In this document: positions 15,588-24,559 of the stretch, one piece after another
How the letters are laid out: every line of letters starts with the position of its first letter
Numbering within the stretch: the stretch's first letter is position 1
NCBI RefSeq assembly: GCF_013408825.1
Contig: NZ_JACCBZ010000002.1
Location: forward strand, 248,001 to 312,000
Source: Mucilaginibacter tundrae
Lineage (GTDB): Bacteria > Bacteroidota > Bacteroidia > Sphingobacteriales > Sphingobacteriaceae
Length of the DNA: 64,000 nucleotides
Direction: 5' to 3'
The notes under the pieces: generated by a model
What the model saw: only the letters and a program-made list of their open reading frames with translations
Databases searched by the model: none
Told to the model about the DNA's origin: nothing
Program-made: the position numbers and the translations under genes

Positions 15588-16871
15588 TTATTCAGCAATG
15601 ATCAGGAAATAGTTCTTCTTTCCTTTTTGAGTTACCAGGAATTTCCCGTTGATCAAGGATTCAGCATTATATACATCCTCAGCAGTTCCTATCTTTTGTT
15701 TGTTGATAGCTACACCACCACCCTGAATCATCTTTTTAGCTTCACCTTTGGAGGCAAATACGGCCGTTTTACCGGCTAATAATTCAGTAGCATTTATACC
15801 GACTTCAAATTCAGTGGCAGCAATAGTAAAGTTAGGCACACCTTCAAATATGCCGATCACTTCATCGTTACTCAATTCGTTTAAAAACTCGATCCCGGTA
15901 TTACCAAAAAGGAAGTCGGATGATTTGATTGCTTTCTCATATTCAGCTTCACCGTGTACACGTACGGTAATGTCTTTAGCTAAAGCCTTTTGTAGCGTAC
16001 GTAAATGCGGTGCTGCATCCTGTTCAACTTCTAAAGCTTTGATTGTTTCCTCATCAAACAAGGTAAATATCCTGATGTAAGTCTTGGCATCAGCATCACT
16101 TGTATTCAGCCAAAACTGGTAGAATTTGTATGGCGATGTTTTAGCAGGATCCAACCAAATGTTACCGCCTTCAGTTTTACCGAATTTAGTACCGTCAGAT
16201 TTTTTAATCAGTTGGGTAGTTAAGGCATAAGCCTCACCCGCGTCTTTACGGCGGATCAGTTCAGTACCGGTAACAATATTACCCCACTGGTCGCTGCCAC
16301 CCATTTGCAGCACACAGTTCTTATTCTTCCACAAGTAGTAAAAATCGTAACCCTGTACCAGTTGGTAAGTAAACTCAGTGAACGACATACCGGTATCTCC
16401 ATTGATACGATTCTTAACCGAATCTTTAGCCATCATGTAGTTTACGGTAATATGTTTGCCTACATCACGTATAAAATTCAGGAAAGAAAATTCTTTGAAC
16501 CAGTCGTAATTATTAACCATCTCGGCACTATTAGCACCGCTGTTAAAATCCAGAAACTTCTCTAATTGCCTTTGGATCCCCGCTAAGTTGATTTGCAACA
16601 CATCTTCCGATAGCAAATTACGCTCGGCTGATTTACCCGAAGGATCGCCTACCATTCCCGTAGCGCCGCCAACCAAAGCAAATGGCTTATGGCCTGCACG
16701 TTGAAAGTGTATCATGGTCATGATCTGTGCCAGGCTGCCTACATGCAGCGAATCTGCAGTTGGATCAAAACCTATGTAGCCGGCAACCATACCTTTATTC
16801 AATAGTTCTTCGGTTCCGGGCATAATATCATGCAGCATGCCTCGCCAGCGTAATTCTTCAACAAAGTTCAT
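15588..16871 (-). CDS. tyrS: Tyrosyl-tRNA synthetase
   Basis: The 427-residue class I synthetase has the HIGH-type motif HVGS at 43-46 and the KMSKS-type loop KFGKT at 229-233. The tyrosine/tRNA-pocket motif [12 protein letters not shown] lies near 191-202. The last 60 residues form an S4 RNA-binding domain ([16 protein letters not shown]). Length and domain order are normal for the bacterial TyrRS type 1. It charges tRNA-Tyr in the cytoplasm. No T-box leader was recognised upstream. Confidence 0.97.
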   Translation of the reverse strand: MNFVEELRWRGMLHDIMPGTEELLNKGMVAGYIGFDPTADSLHVGSLAQIMTMIHFQRAGHKPFALVGGATGMVGDPSGKSAERNLLSEDVLQINLAGIQRQLEKFLDFNSGANSAEMVNNYDWFKEFSFLNFIRDVGKHITVNYMMAKDSVKNRINGDTGMSFTEFTYQLVQGYDFYYLWKNKNCVLQMGGSDQWGNIVTGTELIRRKDAGEAYALTTQLIKKSDGTKFGKTEGGNIWLDPAKTSPYKFYQFWLNTSDADAKTYIRIFTLFDEETIKALEVEQDAAPHLRTLQKALAKDITVRVHGEAEYEKAIKSSDFLFGNTGIEFLNELSNDEVIGIFEGVPNFTIAATEFEVGINATELLAGKTAVFASKGEAKKMIQGGGVAINKQKIGTAEDVYNAESLINGKFLVTQKGKKNYFLIIAE

Positions 16872-16990
16872 CGTGTATTTTCTATCCTTTTAAACGGTTG
16901 CAAATATAACAGAATAGTGTAAAATCTATTTTTTTGAGGGCTTTAACTCTCAGGTAATATTATTTTTCGTATATTGAGCTATTAGCATAT

Positions 16991-17662
16991 ATGAATTTTC
17001 TATCTCATTTTTACTTCGACCGCAACACTACAAACTGCTACCACATACTGGGAATAGTACTGCCCGACTTGCTCAAAAATGCCGATAAAACCATTGTGCT
17101 GCATCCGGAAAAACTTCATCATACTAATGAAAATATCAATTGCATCATAAAAGGTTGGAATAAACATTTAGAAGTTGACAGATATTTCCATTCGTCTGAT
17201 TTCTTCCTTCAGCATTCACATCAGCTTAAAAATCAACTGACACCGGTTATAGCAGGTTCGCCTGTGAAACCATTCTTTTTAGGGCATATTGCGTTAGAGT
17301 TGATATTGGATAACCTGCTCATCACTACTAATAAACTCGATGTACATAACTTTTATGATCATATGGCAGGATGCGATCACGAAGTGATAGAAGACTTCTT
17401 AACCTTTGCGGGATTAAAGGATAGCAGCAAATTCTTTCGCTTTTTTGATGGCTTTAAGCGTGATGGCTATTTACACACCTACTCCGAAACACCTAAAATA
17501 TCCTATGCCTTAAAACGTATCTGCATGCGGGTGTGGAAAGACCCTTTTACGGATAAACATGAACTTGCGATGAATGATGTTGTAGTAGCTTATCGTGAGC
17601 AGATTTATGATAGTTTTATGCAAATATTTGACACAATTGATAATCAGTTAAGCCCCAACTGA
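16991..17662 (+). CDS. AcpH-like (acyl carrier protein phosphodiesterase family) protein
   Basis: The 223-residue protein opens with MNFLSHFYFDR, close to the MNFLAHLYLS start of AcpH, and keeps spaced histidine and aspartate residues (GIVLPD, LEVDRYFH, FLGHIALELILDN, YDHMAGCDH) of the helical metal-binding fold. AcpH removes 4'-phosphopantetheine from acyl carrier protein. The Bacteroidota version is divergent, so the activity is inferred only. It is a single gene between tyrS and rpsA. Confidence 0.6.
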   Translation: MNFLSHFYFDRNTTNCYHILGIVLPDLLKNADKTIVLHPEKLHHTNENINCIIKGWNKHLEVDRYFHSSDFFLQHSHQLKNQLTPVIAGSPVKPFFLGHIALELILDNLLITTNKLDVHNFYDHMAGCDHEVIEDFLTFAGLKDSSKFFRFFDGFKRDGYLHTYSETPKISYALKRICMRVWKDPFTDKHELAMNDVVVAYREQIYDSFMQIFDTIDNQLSPN

Positions 17663-17760
17663 TCAACTGTTCAGCTTACTGTCAACCAAATACCAACTCA
17701 AAACGCTCTTTTCCTATTAAAAACACCTAAAAATCAGCATTTAACAGTTAAATTATTTTT

Positions 17761-17788
17761 TTGTAATTAAATTATATCCGTACCTTTG
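17761..17788 (+). promoter_or_regulatory. rpsA promoter, Bacteroidota sigma type
   Basis: TTG at 17761-17763, in a T-rich run, is the -33 element and TACCTTTG at 17781-17788 is a full match to the -7 consensus TAnnTTTG, with 17 bp between. The start of transcription would fall near 17793. Confidence 0.8.
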
Positions 17789-17791
17789 CAG

Positions 17792-17818
17792 TCCCAATTA
17801 GAAAATTGGGAAAAGGAG
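17792..17818 (+). promoter_or_regulatory. rpsA leader hairpin next to a strong ribosome binding site
   Basis: TCCCAATT (17792-17799) and AATTGGGA (17804-17811) form a perfect 8-bp stem with an AGAA loop. AAAGGAG follows at once, 12 bp before the ATG. The hairpin would occupy the very 5' end of the mRNA and touch the ribosome binding site, so it may stabilise the message or allow feedback by S1. An AAAGGAG site this good is rare in the window. Confidence 0.6.
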
Positions 17819-17830
17819 AAAAATTAATTA

Positions 17831-19816
17831 ATGGCAAAAAAACAAGAAGCAGAAAAAGAATTAAAAGCAAAAGAGGCTGAACTGGGAACAGTTACCGCTA
17901 CTGCAGAAAAAGAGACTATTGAATCAGAGGCTGATTCAATCTCTATCGAAGACATCAAGTCACAAATTGCAACTACGCCCGATGCAGATTTCGATTGGGA
18001 TGCAGATGACAAGAAATTTGGCAATTACAGCGACAGCGATCGTGAAAAAATGGAAAAACTTTATGATGGAACTTTCAGCTCTATCACTAAAGGTGAAATT
18101 ATTACCGGTACAGTTGTAAATGTTAACAGTAAAGATGTGGTATTAAACGTAGGATTTAAATCTGACGGTTTAGTATCAGTTTCTGAATTCCGTGATACAC
18201 CTGATCTTAAAGTAGGTGATACAGTTGAAGTTTTCGTTGAATCGCAGGAAGATGCTAACGGTCAGTTAGTCCTTTCACGCAAACGCGCAAAAACTCAAAA
18301 ATCATGGGAGCGCATTAATTCAGCTTTAGATAACGATGAGATCATCACAGGTTTTGTTAAGAGCAGAACTAAAGGTGGTTTAATTGTAGATATTATGGGC
18401 GTTGAAGCCTTCTTACCAGGTTCACAAATCGATATCAAACCTATCAGGGATTACGATGTGTACGTTGGTAAAACAATGGAGTTCAAAGTTGTTAAGATCA
18501 ACCACGAGTTTAAAAACGTAGTGGTATCGCACAAAGTGTTGATCGAGGACGATTTGGAAAACCAAAAAACTGAAATTGTTGCCCGCCTTGAAAAAGGACA
18601 GGTATTGGAAGGTACTGTTAAAAACATTACAGATTTCGGTGTATTCATCGACTTAGGTGGTGTTGACGGTTTACTGCACATTACTGATATATCTTGGGGC
18701 CGCATAGAGCATCCACGCGAAATCTTATCATTAGATCAAAAAATCAACGTTGTTGTGCTTGATTTTGATGACGAGAAAAAACGTATCGCTTTAGGCTTAA
18801 AACAATTAACTCCTCACCCTTGGCAGTCATTAACTGAAGATATTCAGGTTGGCTCTAAAGTAAAAGGTAAAATTGTTACTGTTGCTGATTACGGCGCGTT
18901 CTTAGAAATAATCCCGGGTGTTGAAGGTTTGATTCACGTGTCAGAAATGTCATGGTCTCAAAACTTACGCAATCCACAGGAATTCCTTAAAGTTGGCGAC
19001 GAGATCGAAGCACAAGTATTAACACTTGACCGCGACGAGCGCAAAATGTCATTAGGTGTTAAACAATTAACTCCTGATCCTTGGCAAAATGCTGCTGAAC
19101 GTTATGCTGTTGGCACACAACACGTAGCTACAGTTAAAAACATGACCAACTTTGGTGTGTTTGTTGAGCTTGAAGATGGTATTGACGGATTGATCCACAT
19201 CTCTGACCTTTCATGGTCTAAGAAAGTTAATCACCCTAACGAATTCACTAAAGTTGGTGAAAAATTAGACGTGGTTGTATTGGAACTTGATGTTGAAAAC
19301 CGCAAATTGAGCTTAGGCCACAAACAGCTTGAAGAAAATCCTTGGGATACTTTTGAAACCATCTTCACTATTGATTCAATACATGAAGGTACTGTGTTAA
19401 AAGTAACTGAAAAAGGCGCTATCGTAGCTTTACCTTACGGTGTTGAAGGCTTCTGCCCTACCAAACACCTGGTTAAAGAAGACGGAAAAAGCATCAAAGC
19501 TGATGAAGTTGCTGAATTCAAGATCATTGAATTTAACAAAGAAAACAAACGTATAGTTATTTCACACTCACGTATTTGGGAAGAAGCTCGCGCTGATGCT
19601 CGTGTACAGGAATTTGAAAACCGTAAAAAAGAAGCAAAATCTGCAACTAACGCGGTGAAAAAAGTGAAAGACTCAGTTGAAAAATCAACTTTAGGCGATC
19701 TTAGCGTATTAGCTCAATTAAAAGAGCAAATGGAAGGTGCAGAAAGCAAAGCCCGTAAGGCAGCTCCTGCTCCAGCAGCTAAAAAAGCAGAATCTGAAGA
19801 AGAAGAAGCTAAATAA
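17831..19816 (+). CDS. rpsA: 30S ribosomal protein S1
   Basis: The 661-residue protein has six S1 (OB-fold) repeats. The later ones are easily seen from LEGTVKNITDFGVFIDLGG, VKGKIVTVADYGAFLEI and VATVKNMTNFGVFVELEDG. An acidic N-terminal extension of about 75 residues and a lysine/alanine-rich C-terminal tail are common in Bacteroidota S1. It binds mRNA on the 30S subunit and is important for initiation where Shine-Dalgarno sites are weak. It is preceded by a strong promoter and leader hairpin and ends at a strong terminator, so it is a monocistronic unit. Confidence 0.97.
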   Translation: MAKKQEAEKELKAKEAELGTVTATAEKETIESEADSISIEDIKSQIATTPDADFDWDADDKKFGNYSDSDREKMEKLYDGTFSSITKGEIITGTVVNVNSKDVVLNVGFKSDGLVSVSEFRDTPDLKVGDTVEVFVESQEDANGQLVLSRKRAKTQKSWERINSALDNDEIITGFVKSRTKGGLIVDIMGVEAFLPGSQIDIKPIRDYDVYVGKTMEFKVVKINHEFKNVVVSHKVLIEDDLENQKTEIVARLEKGQVLEGTVKNITDFGVFIDLGGVDGLLHITDISWGRIEHPREILSLDQKINVVVLDFDDEKKRIALGLKQLTPHPWQSLTEDIQVGSKVKGKIVTVADYGAFLEIIPGVEGLIHVSEMSWSQNLRNPQEFLKVGDEIEAQVLTLDRDERKMSLGVKQLTPDPWQNAAERYAVGTQHVATVKNMTNFGVFVELEDGIDGLIHISDLSWSKKVNHPNEFTKVGEKLDVVVLELDVENRKLSLGHKQLEENPWDTFETIFTIDSIHEGTVLKVTEKGAIVALPYGVEGFCPTKHLVKEDGKSIKADEVAEFKIIEFNKENKRIVISHSRIWEEARADARVQEFENRKKEAKSATNAVKKVKDSVEKSTLGDLSVLAQLKEQMEGAESKARKAAPAPAAKKAESEEEEAK

Positions 19817-19837
19817 GCTTTCAACCAATAAATTACA

Positions 19838-19868
19838 AGCCCTCATGATGATCATGAGGGCTTTTTTT
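19838..19868 (+). terminator. rpsA terminator
   Basis: AGCCCTCATGAT and ATCATGAGGGCT are perfect 12-bp complements with one base between, followed by a T run at 19862-19868. Confidence 0.93.
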
Positions 19869-19983
19869 ATGCATTTAACTCTGATCTGCTAAACTCTAAT
19901 CTTAGTTATCTTCTATTTAATAGTACATTGTGATATTATTCAATAATTATCGATATTATTGAATAGTAAATATTAATCAAGGA

Positions 19984-20868
19984 ATGAAAAAAATTGTACT
20001 CTATCTAAAACTGTTAAGAGTTCACCAATGGGTTAAAAATCTATTTATTTTTCTTCCTCCCTTTTTTGCACTCAAACTTAAAAGTGAATTTGTGCTGGAA
20101 AAAGGCATAATAGCTTTTTTCGCCTTCTCCATGATAGCCAGTGCTACCTATATATTTAACGATATGTTAGATATTAGCGCCGACAGGCTACACCCAACCA
20201 AGTGCAAACGCCCACTAGCCAGTAAGGAAGTTTCATTCGTTGAAGGAATTGTTTTAATGGTGATCTTACTACTTGCAAGTACATATTTATTTGTGTTTGT
20301 TATCAAAAGTCCCGTCGGTACTTTTATTGCAGGCTTTTACTTGCTACAAAACATATTATATACTATCAAGCTTAAGCACATCTCCATATTGGATGTTGTG
20401 ATAATTTCCGTGGGGTTTGTGTTGCGCATTTTACTCGGCGGGGCAGTAACAAATACACAATTATCACACTGGATAATTTTAATGACATTTGTTTTTGCAT
20501 TATTTCTCGCGCTTGCAAAACGGAGGGATGATGTGTCTAACTTTATCCAAACGGGTAACAAAAGCAGGAAAAATATACAGGGCTACAACCTCGAATTCTT
20601 AAACGTGTCTATTACGGTAATGGCAACGGTTGTTGTAGTATGCTACATCATGTATTGCACATCAGCCGAAGTAATTGCCCGCTTTGGCGATAACGTTTAC
20701 CTTACTTCATTCTTTGTAATATTAGGTATACTCAGATATCTGCAGCTTACCTTTGTTTGGCTAATCAGCGGCAGCCCTACACTTGTTTTATTAAAAAACA
20801 GGTTTTTGCAGGTTATTATTTTGGGTTGGATATTATCATTCGCTGCCATTATATACATTAAACTATGA
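19984..20868 (+). CDS. UbiA-family prenyltransferase, decaprenyl-phosphate phosphoribosyltransferase-like
   Basis: The 294-residue membrane protein has about eight spans. It opens with LLRVHQWVKNLFIFLPPFF and has the first Asp-rich motif NDMLDISADR at 59-68, followed by HPTKCKRPLAS. That combination is the hallmark of the UbiA subgroup that transfers phosphoribose from PRPP to polyprenyl phosphate (Rv3806c type). The next gene overlaps by 4 bp (ATGA) and encodes a large membrane protein; a HAD phosphatase follows. The three could make and use a polyprenyl-phosphate pentose donor. Specificity is inferred from motifs and context. Confidence 0.82.
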   Translation: MKKIVLYLKLLRVHQWVKNLFIFLPPFFALKLKSEFVLEKGIIAFFAFSMIASATYIFNDMLDISADRLHPTKCKRPLASKEVSFVEGIVLMVILLLASTYLFVFVIKSPVGTFIAGFYLLQNILYTIKLKHISILDVVIISVGFVLRILLGGAVTNTQLSHWIILMTFVFALFLALAKRRDDVSNFIQTGNKSRKNIQGYNLEFLNVSITVMATVVVVCYIMYCTSAEVIARFGDNVYLTSFFVILGILRYLQLTFVWLISGSPTLVLLKNRFLQVIILGWILSFAAIIYIKL

Positions 20869-22586
20869 CACCGACACCAGTAAAAAACGGAAATATATTT
20901 TTACTTACCGGCTTTTTTATAGTTAATATGATAGCATGCATTCTGCTGCTGTCATCTATTACGTTTTTTTGCAAAGGCTCAATATCATTCTGGCAATTTC
21001 CGGTAGCAATAATTTTATCCGTAATAGCAAATATCTATGCTTGTAGATATTTAAAAGCTGGTAGTGCCATATTGGTGAGATCATTGATAAGTATTGCTGT
21101 AGTTATTATTGGCACATTGCTGGTGGCATGCTATTTTTATGATGTATCTTACGATGGGCAGGCTTACCATCAGGAAACGATATATCAGCTTAAAAACGGA
21201 TGGAATCCTTATTTTACCATGTTGCCTGATTCTGTAAACCAGGTATTATATATCAATCATTATTCAAAAGAAGCCGAGCTTTCGCAAAGCGCTATTTATA
21301 GCACACTTCATCATATCGAGGCCGGTAAAGCCACTAATATAATGTTGCTGATCGCATCTTTTTGCTTAACTCTTTCTTATCTGTATACGTTAAATAAGCT
21401 ATCGACCACAAAAAACGTGTTGCTAAGTTTACTTATTACCTTAAACCCTATTGCGGTAAATCAACTATTAACTTATTATGTTGATGGGCAGCTGGCTACA
21501 ATGATATTATGCCTGACGATCGCGCTGCTAATGGTTATTCGCGATCCTAACAGTTATAATTTAACATTGCTGGCTGCCATAATTATAATCGCTGTAAATA
21601 TAAAGTTTACAGCGGTGGTTTATGTGGTACTAGTTTTAACAGCAGCTTTCGCTTGGTTAATTTTTAATAAAAAACTCATTGCCGCTAAAAAAATATTTTC
21701 CGCTGCTATGGTGTCGGGTGTGATTGGTATTGTGATGGTTGGCTATAATCCATATGTGGTTAATACAGTAAAATATCAGCATCCCTTTTACCCGCTTATG
21801 GGTAAAAATAAAATTGATATCATCAGTTATAATCTACCCGCAGGGTTTGAAAATAAGAATGGTGCTGATAAACTCTTTATCTCCATTTTTTCACATACAG
21901 GTAATATAACCCCTGTTAATGGGCAGATAGTGAGTTTAAAGATCCCCTTAACTTTTAATAAAAGCGATGTATTAAACGCAGCTAAAGTTGATACCCGTAT
22001 TGCTGGCTTTGGCCCATTGTTTAGCGGTATATTGATACTTTCATGTATTTTACTGGTTTTTTTAGCTATTAATCCTAATAAGCCGCCACAATTCAAAGCC
22101 ATTTTATATTTACTTGCTGTTATAGTTATAGCCATTTGTATCATACCTGAATCATGGTGGGCAAGATACATCCCACAATTATGGTTCATCCCGATAATTA
22201 TTCTATTAGCTTCGGAGTTGAGCGAAAAAAGCATGTGGATCAAAATATTAAAACCGCTAATTTATATTTTGATAGCTTTTAATATCAGCTTTTGCTTTAT
22301 AGGTATAGGATGGAACTTTTTAATGACAAACCTTGTTAATTATCAGATAGCGGAACTGAAAGCATCCGGAAAAACTATACTTGTGCAATGGGGAAGTGCC
22401 AAAAGTAACCGGATACGTTTTGAAGAAAATCATATCCCCTATTTAGAAACCAACCTCGACAATAAAAAAACAGAGAATTTCGCGCACTCGGATTCAAAAT
22501 TTTTATTGCCAGATAACCAACCGGTTACTCCGGAACCAACTTTAGTAAAATGGGCGAGAAAATTTCAGGGACAGGAAGGAAAGTAA
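20865..22586 (+). CDS. Large polytopic membrane protein, possible GT-C-like glycosyltransferase
   Basis: The 573-residue protein has roughly 11-13 hydrophobic spans and no signal peptide. The first large outer loop contains YDVSYDGQAYHQETIYQLKN, an Asp-containing motif right after a span, as in GT-C enzymes that use polyprenyl-phosphate sugars. A soluble C-terminal tail of about 70 residues follows. I cannot name the family with certainty. Start-stop overlap with the UbiA gene and a 37-bp overlap with the HAD gene show a coupled unit. Transfer of a lipid-linked sugar to a cell-surface acceptor is the likely role. Confidence 0.6.
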   Translation: MTPTPVKNGNIFLLTGFFIVNMIACILLLSSITFFCKGSISFWQFPVAIILSVIANIYACRYLKAGSAILVRSLISIAVVIIGTLLVACYFYDVSYDGQAYHQETIYQLKNGWNPYFTMLPDSVNQVLYINHYSKEAELSQSAIYSTLHHIEAGKATNIMLLIASFCLTLSYLYTLNKLSTTKNVLLSLLITLNPIAVNQLLTYYVDGQLATMILCLTIALLMVIRDPNSYNLTLLAAIIIIAVNIKFTAVVYVVLVLTAAFAWLIFNKKLIAAKKIFSAAMVSGVIGIVMVGYNPYVVNTVKYQHPFYPLMGKNKIDIISYNLPAGFENKNGADKLFISIFSHTGNITPVNGQIVSLKIPLTFNKSDVLNAAKVDTRIAGFGPLFSGILILSCILLVFLAINPNKPPQFKAILYLLAVIVIAICIIPESWWARYIPQLWFIPIIILLASELSEKSMWIKILKPLIYILIAFNISFCFIGIGWNFLMTNLVNYQIAELKASGKTILVQWGSAKSNRIRFEENHIPYLETNLDNKKTENFAHSDSKFLLPDNQPVTPEPTLVKWARKFQGQEGK

Positions 22587-23167
22587 TTGCCGCGTTTGAT
22601 TTTGACGGGACGATCATAAAGCACGATAGCCTCTTTGTGTTCATTTGGTATGCAGTATCTTTAAAGCGTATAATACTAAGCACCGTTAAAGTAATGCCTT
22701 ACCTGGTATTATACAAACTAAAAGTGATTCCCAATTTTAAAGCGAAAGAAAAATTATTTACAGCCTTGTTTAAAGGTGTAACTATAACTGATTTCAATAT
22801 GCTATGCAAAGATTTTGCTGTAGTGATACAAAAAATGGTTAAACCCGAAGCTTTGGAAAAAATTGAGTGGCACCGGCAAAACGGCCACGAAATTATCATC
22901 ATAAGCGCATCAGTTGAAAACTGGATAATACCATGGGCTAAGTCGAATGGGATTGATGCTGTGTTGGCAACGCAAATAGAAGTAAGTGATGGGCTTATTA
23001 CCGGAAAGTTTCTTTCGAAAAACTGCCATGGCGCCGAAAAAGTAAATAGATTATTACAACATCTGCCAAATCGGGACAGCTATGTACTATACGCTTATGG
23101 TGATAGCAATGGCGACAAGGACTTACTCCAATTCGCCGACCACAAGTTCTACCGCGTGTTTGTTTAA
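22550..23167 (+). CDS. HAD-IB family phosphatase
   Basis: The 205-residue protein has the nucleophile motif AAFDFDGTII (first Asp near residue 17), the serine motif IIISASVENW and the late motif YAYGDSNGDKDLL. A helical cap typical of the phosphoserine-phosphatase-like HAD-IB group lies between. HAD-IB domains are often fused or linked to UbiA prenyltransferases. Here it could dephosphorylate the phosphoribosyl-lipid made by the UbiA enzyme, or recycle a by-product. The ATG at 22550 lies inside the preceding gene; no better start is visible. Confidence 0.8.
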   Translation: MGEKISGTGRKVIAAFDFDGTIIKHDSLFVFIWYAVSLKRIILSTVKVMPYLVLYKLKVIPNFKAKEKLFTALFKGVTITDFNMLCKDFAVVIQKMVKPEALEKIEWHRQNGHEIIIISASVENWIIPWAKSNGIDAVLATQIEVSDGLITGKFLSKNCHGAEKVNRLLQHLPNRDSYVLYAYGDSNGDKDLLQFADHKFYRVFV

Positions 23168-23276
23168 TCCGATAAATTTAAGTAGTACGGCAAAACCCCG
23201 AGCATAGATTTAAATCTCCTAAAAAAATATATATGACCTTAACTAACATCTAACAAGCTATATTCCTATTATCGCT

Positions 23277-23753
23277 GTGATAGTAGCTATGGGTGCAATT
23301 TATTATACCAATAAAAATAGCAAACAGCAAATTCTCGTTGGTAAATATGAGGAGCTTTTCGAGGTAGTGCAATTACTTGGAAGCTATTATGATGTGTTTA
23401 TGCATCTTAGTTCTAAAATAGCAATTATAAAAGATATAAATAACGATAAAATACAGACTATAGCCCAATACAATATTGAACGTGATAAGTATCTACCAGC
23501 AACAGAGAAAAATCAAATAATAACTTATTTGTCAAGACTTGAAGTTCTAACAAATTGCTATACTAAAAAGTCATTACATCAAAAAGCATCCGAATACAAT
23601 GATCTTATGTTAGTTTTTTATGAATATGTCTTTACTACAGGTAGTTTAAATAAAGAAATTCGTTATAAAAATGGACTCCCTAATTATGATGTATTTCCAC
23701 TTATGATTGAAGATTTAAAAAAGGAAATAATTTCACAAATAAAATTACTGTAA
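23277..23753 (+). CDS. Hypothetical protein with N-terminal membrane anchor, possibly frameshifted start
   Basis: I do not recognise this AT-rich gene. From a GTG at 23277 it encodes 158 residues. The frame stays open upstream to 23247 and adds the rest of a membrane segment (YIPIIAVIVAMGAIYYT). An ATG at 23233 reads MTLTNI and then meets TAA at 23251; re-reading one base would join it to the main frame as a natural-looking N-terminus. So one base may be missing near 23250, by mutation or sequence error. The soluble part is helical and charged. Confidence 0.55.
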   Translation: MIVAMGAIYYTNKNSKQQILVGKYEELFEVVQLLGSYYDVFMHLSSKIAIIKDINNDKIQTIAQYNIERDKYLPATEKNQIITYLSRLEVLTNCYTKKSLHQKASEYNDLMLVFYEYVFTTGSLNKEIRYKNGLPNYDVFPLMIEDLKKEIISQIKLL

Positions 23754-23842
23754 AGTTCTTATCCTGCCAGCTTAATGTTTGTAAGTCCTAATTTCCTGTC
23801 GGGCTAATCTCTAATCGCTATTTACCAATCACATTTTTTTCC

Positions 23843-23850
23843 TACCTTTG
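23843..23850 (+). promoter_or_regulatory. pyrR -7 box
   Basis: TACCTTTG is a full match to TAnnTTTG, 18 bp before the ATG at 23869. It also rules out an in-frame TTG at 23848, which lies inside the box. Confidence 0.7.
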
Positions 23851-23868
23851 CCAAAATCCACCCAAACG

Positions 23869-24414
23869 ATGCAAAATCTTACGCTGCTCGACGGTCAAAA
23901 ATTTCAAATTACAATACAGCGTTTGTGCCGCCAGTTAATTGAAAATCATGATGATTTTTCAAACTCGGTACTTATTGGCATACAGCCCCGTGGCATTTAT
24001 TTAGCCAAACGTGTTGCTGAAGAATTGCGTAAAATATTACCCGAAAGCACTATACAACAAGGCGATTTGGATATAACCTTCTACCGTGATGATTTCCGTC
24101 GCCGTGGTGAGCAACTGGTACCTAATCAAACTAAAATAGATTTTATTATAGAAGGCAAAAAGGTTATCATGATGGACGACGTATTGTGGACCGGCCGTAC
24201 CATCCGTGCAGCAATGGATGCTATGCTTGCTTTTGGTCGTCCCGAAAAAATAGAACTACTTGCCTTAGTTGACCGCAGATATTCAAGACATATACCCGTA
24301 GCGGCAGATTATGTAGGCATTGAGGTTGATTCCATCGCATCACAAAAAGTAGTGGTAAGCTGGAAAGAAACAGATGGTGAAGACAGGATAGTTTTGCTAT
24401 CTGAAGTAAAATAA
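23869..24414 (+). CDS. pyrR: PyrR, uracil phosphoribosyltransferase / pyrimidine regulator
   Basis: The 181-residue protein has the PRPP-binding motif VIMMDDVLWTGRTIRA and the PyrR features IGIQPRGIYLAKR and YRDDFRRRG. PyrR binds pyr mRNA to promote attenuation in Firmicutes and has weak UPRTase activity. In Bacteroidota its regulatory role is less clear. I start it at ATG 23869 because upstream codons fall in the promoter. It precedes pyrB by 145 bp, and that gap holds an inverted-repeat block. Confidence 0.93.
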   Translation: MQNLTLLDGQKFQITIQRLCRQLIENHDDFSNSVLIGIQPRGIYLAKRVAEELRKILPESTIQQGDLDITFYRDDFRRRGEQLVPNQTKIDFIIEGKKVIMMDDVLWTGRTIRAAMDAMLAFGRPEKIELLALVDRRYSRHIPVAADYVGIEVDSIASQKVVVSWKETDGEDRIVLLSEVK

Positions 24415-24423
24415 ATTAATATC

Positions 24424-24551
24424 AGATTTCGAATTTTCGATTTCGGACTTAGTTAAAAACGTGGAGTATTTCCACTTGATGGAATAACGATAACGTAAAG
24501 AGTATTGAATTAAAAATAAATTTCGAAATCGAACATCCGAAATCCGAAATC
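24424..24551. repeat. Imperfect inverted repeat in the pyrR-pyrB gap
   Basis: The left part (24424-24447) reads AGATTTCGAATTTTCGATTT then CGGA. The right part (24522-24551) holds TTCGAAATCGAACATCCGAA then ATCCGAAATC. They are rough complements built from the words TTTCG and CCGAAATC. The stretch lacks genes. It may be a dispersed repeat or a transcript fold that affects pyrB. Confidence 0.5.
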
Positions 24552-24559
24552 AAAAACAT

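Noticed and set aside
23848..23868. Upstream TTG start for pyrR
   Set aside because: The TTG lies inside the -7 promoter box; ATG 23869 gives the usual PyrR length.
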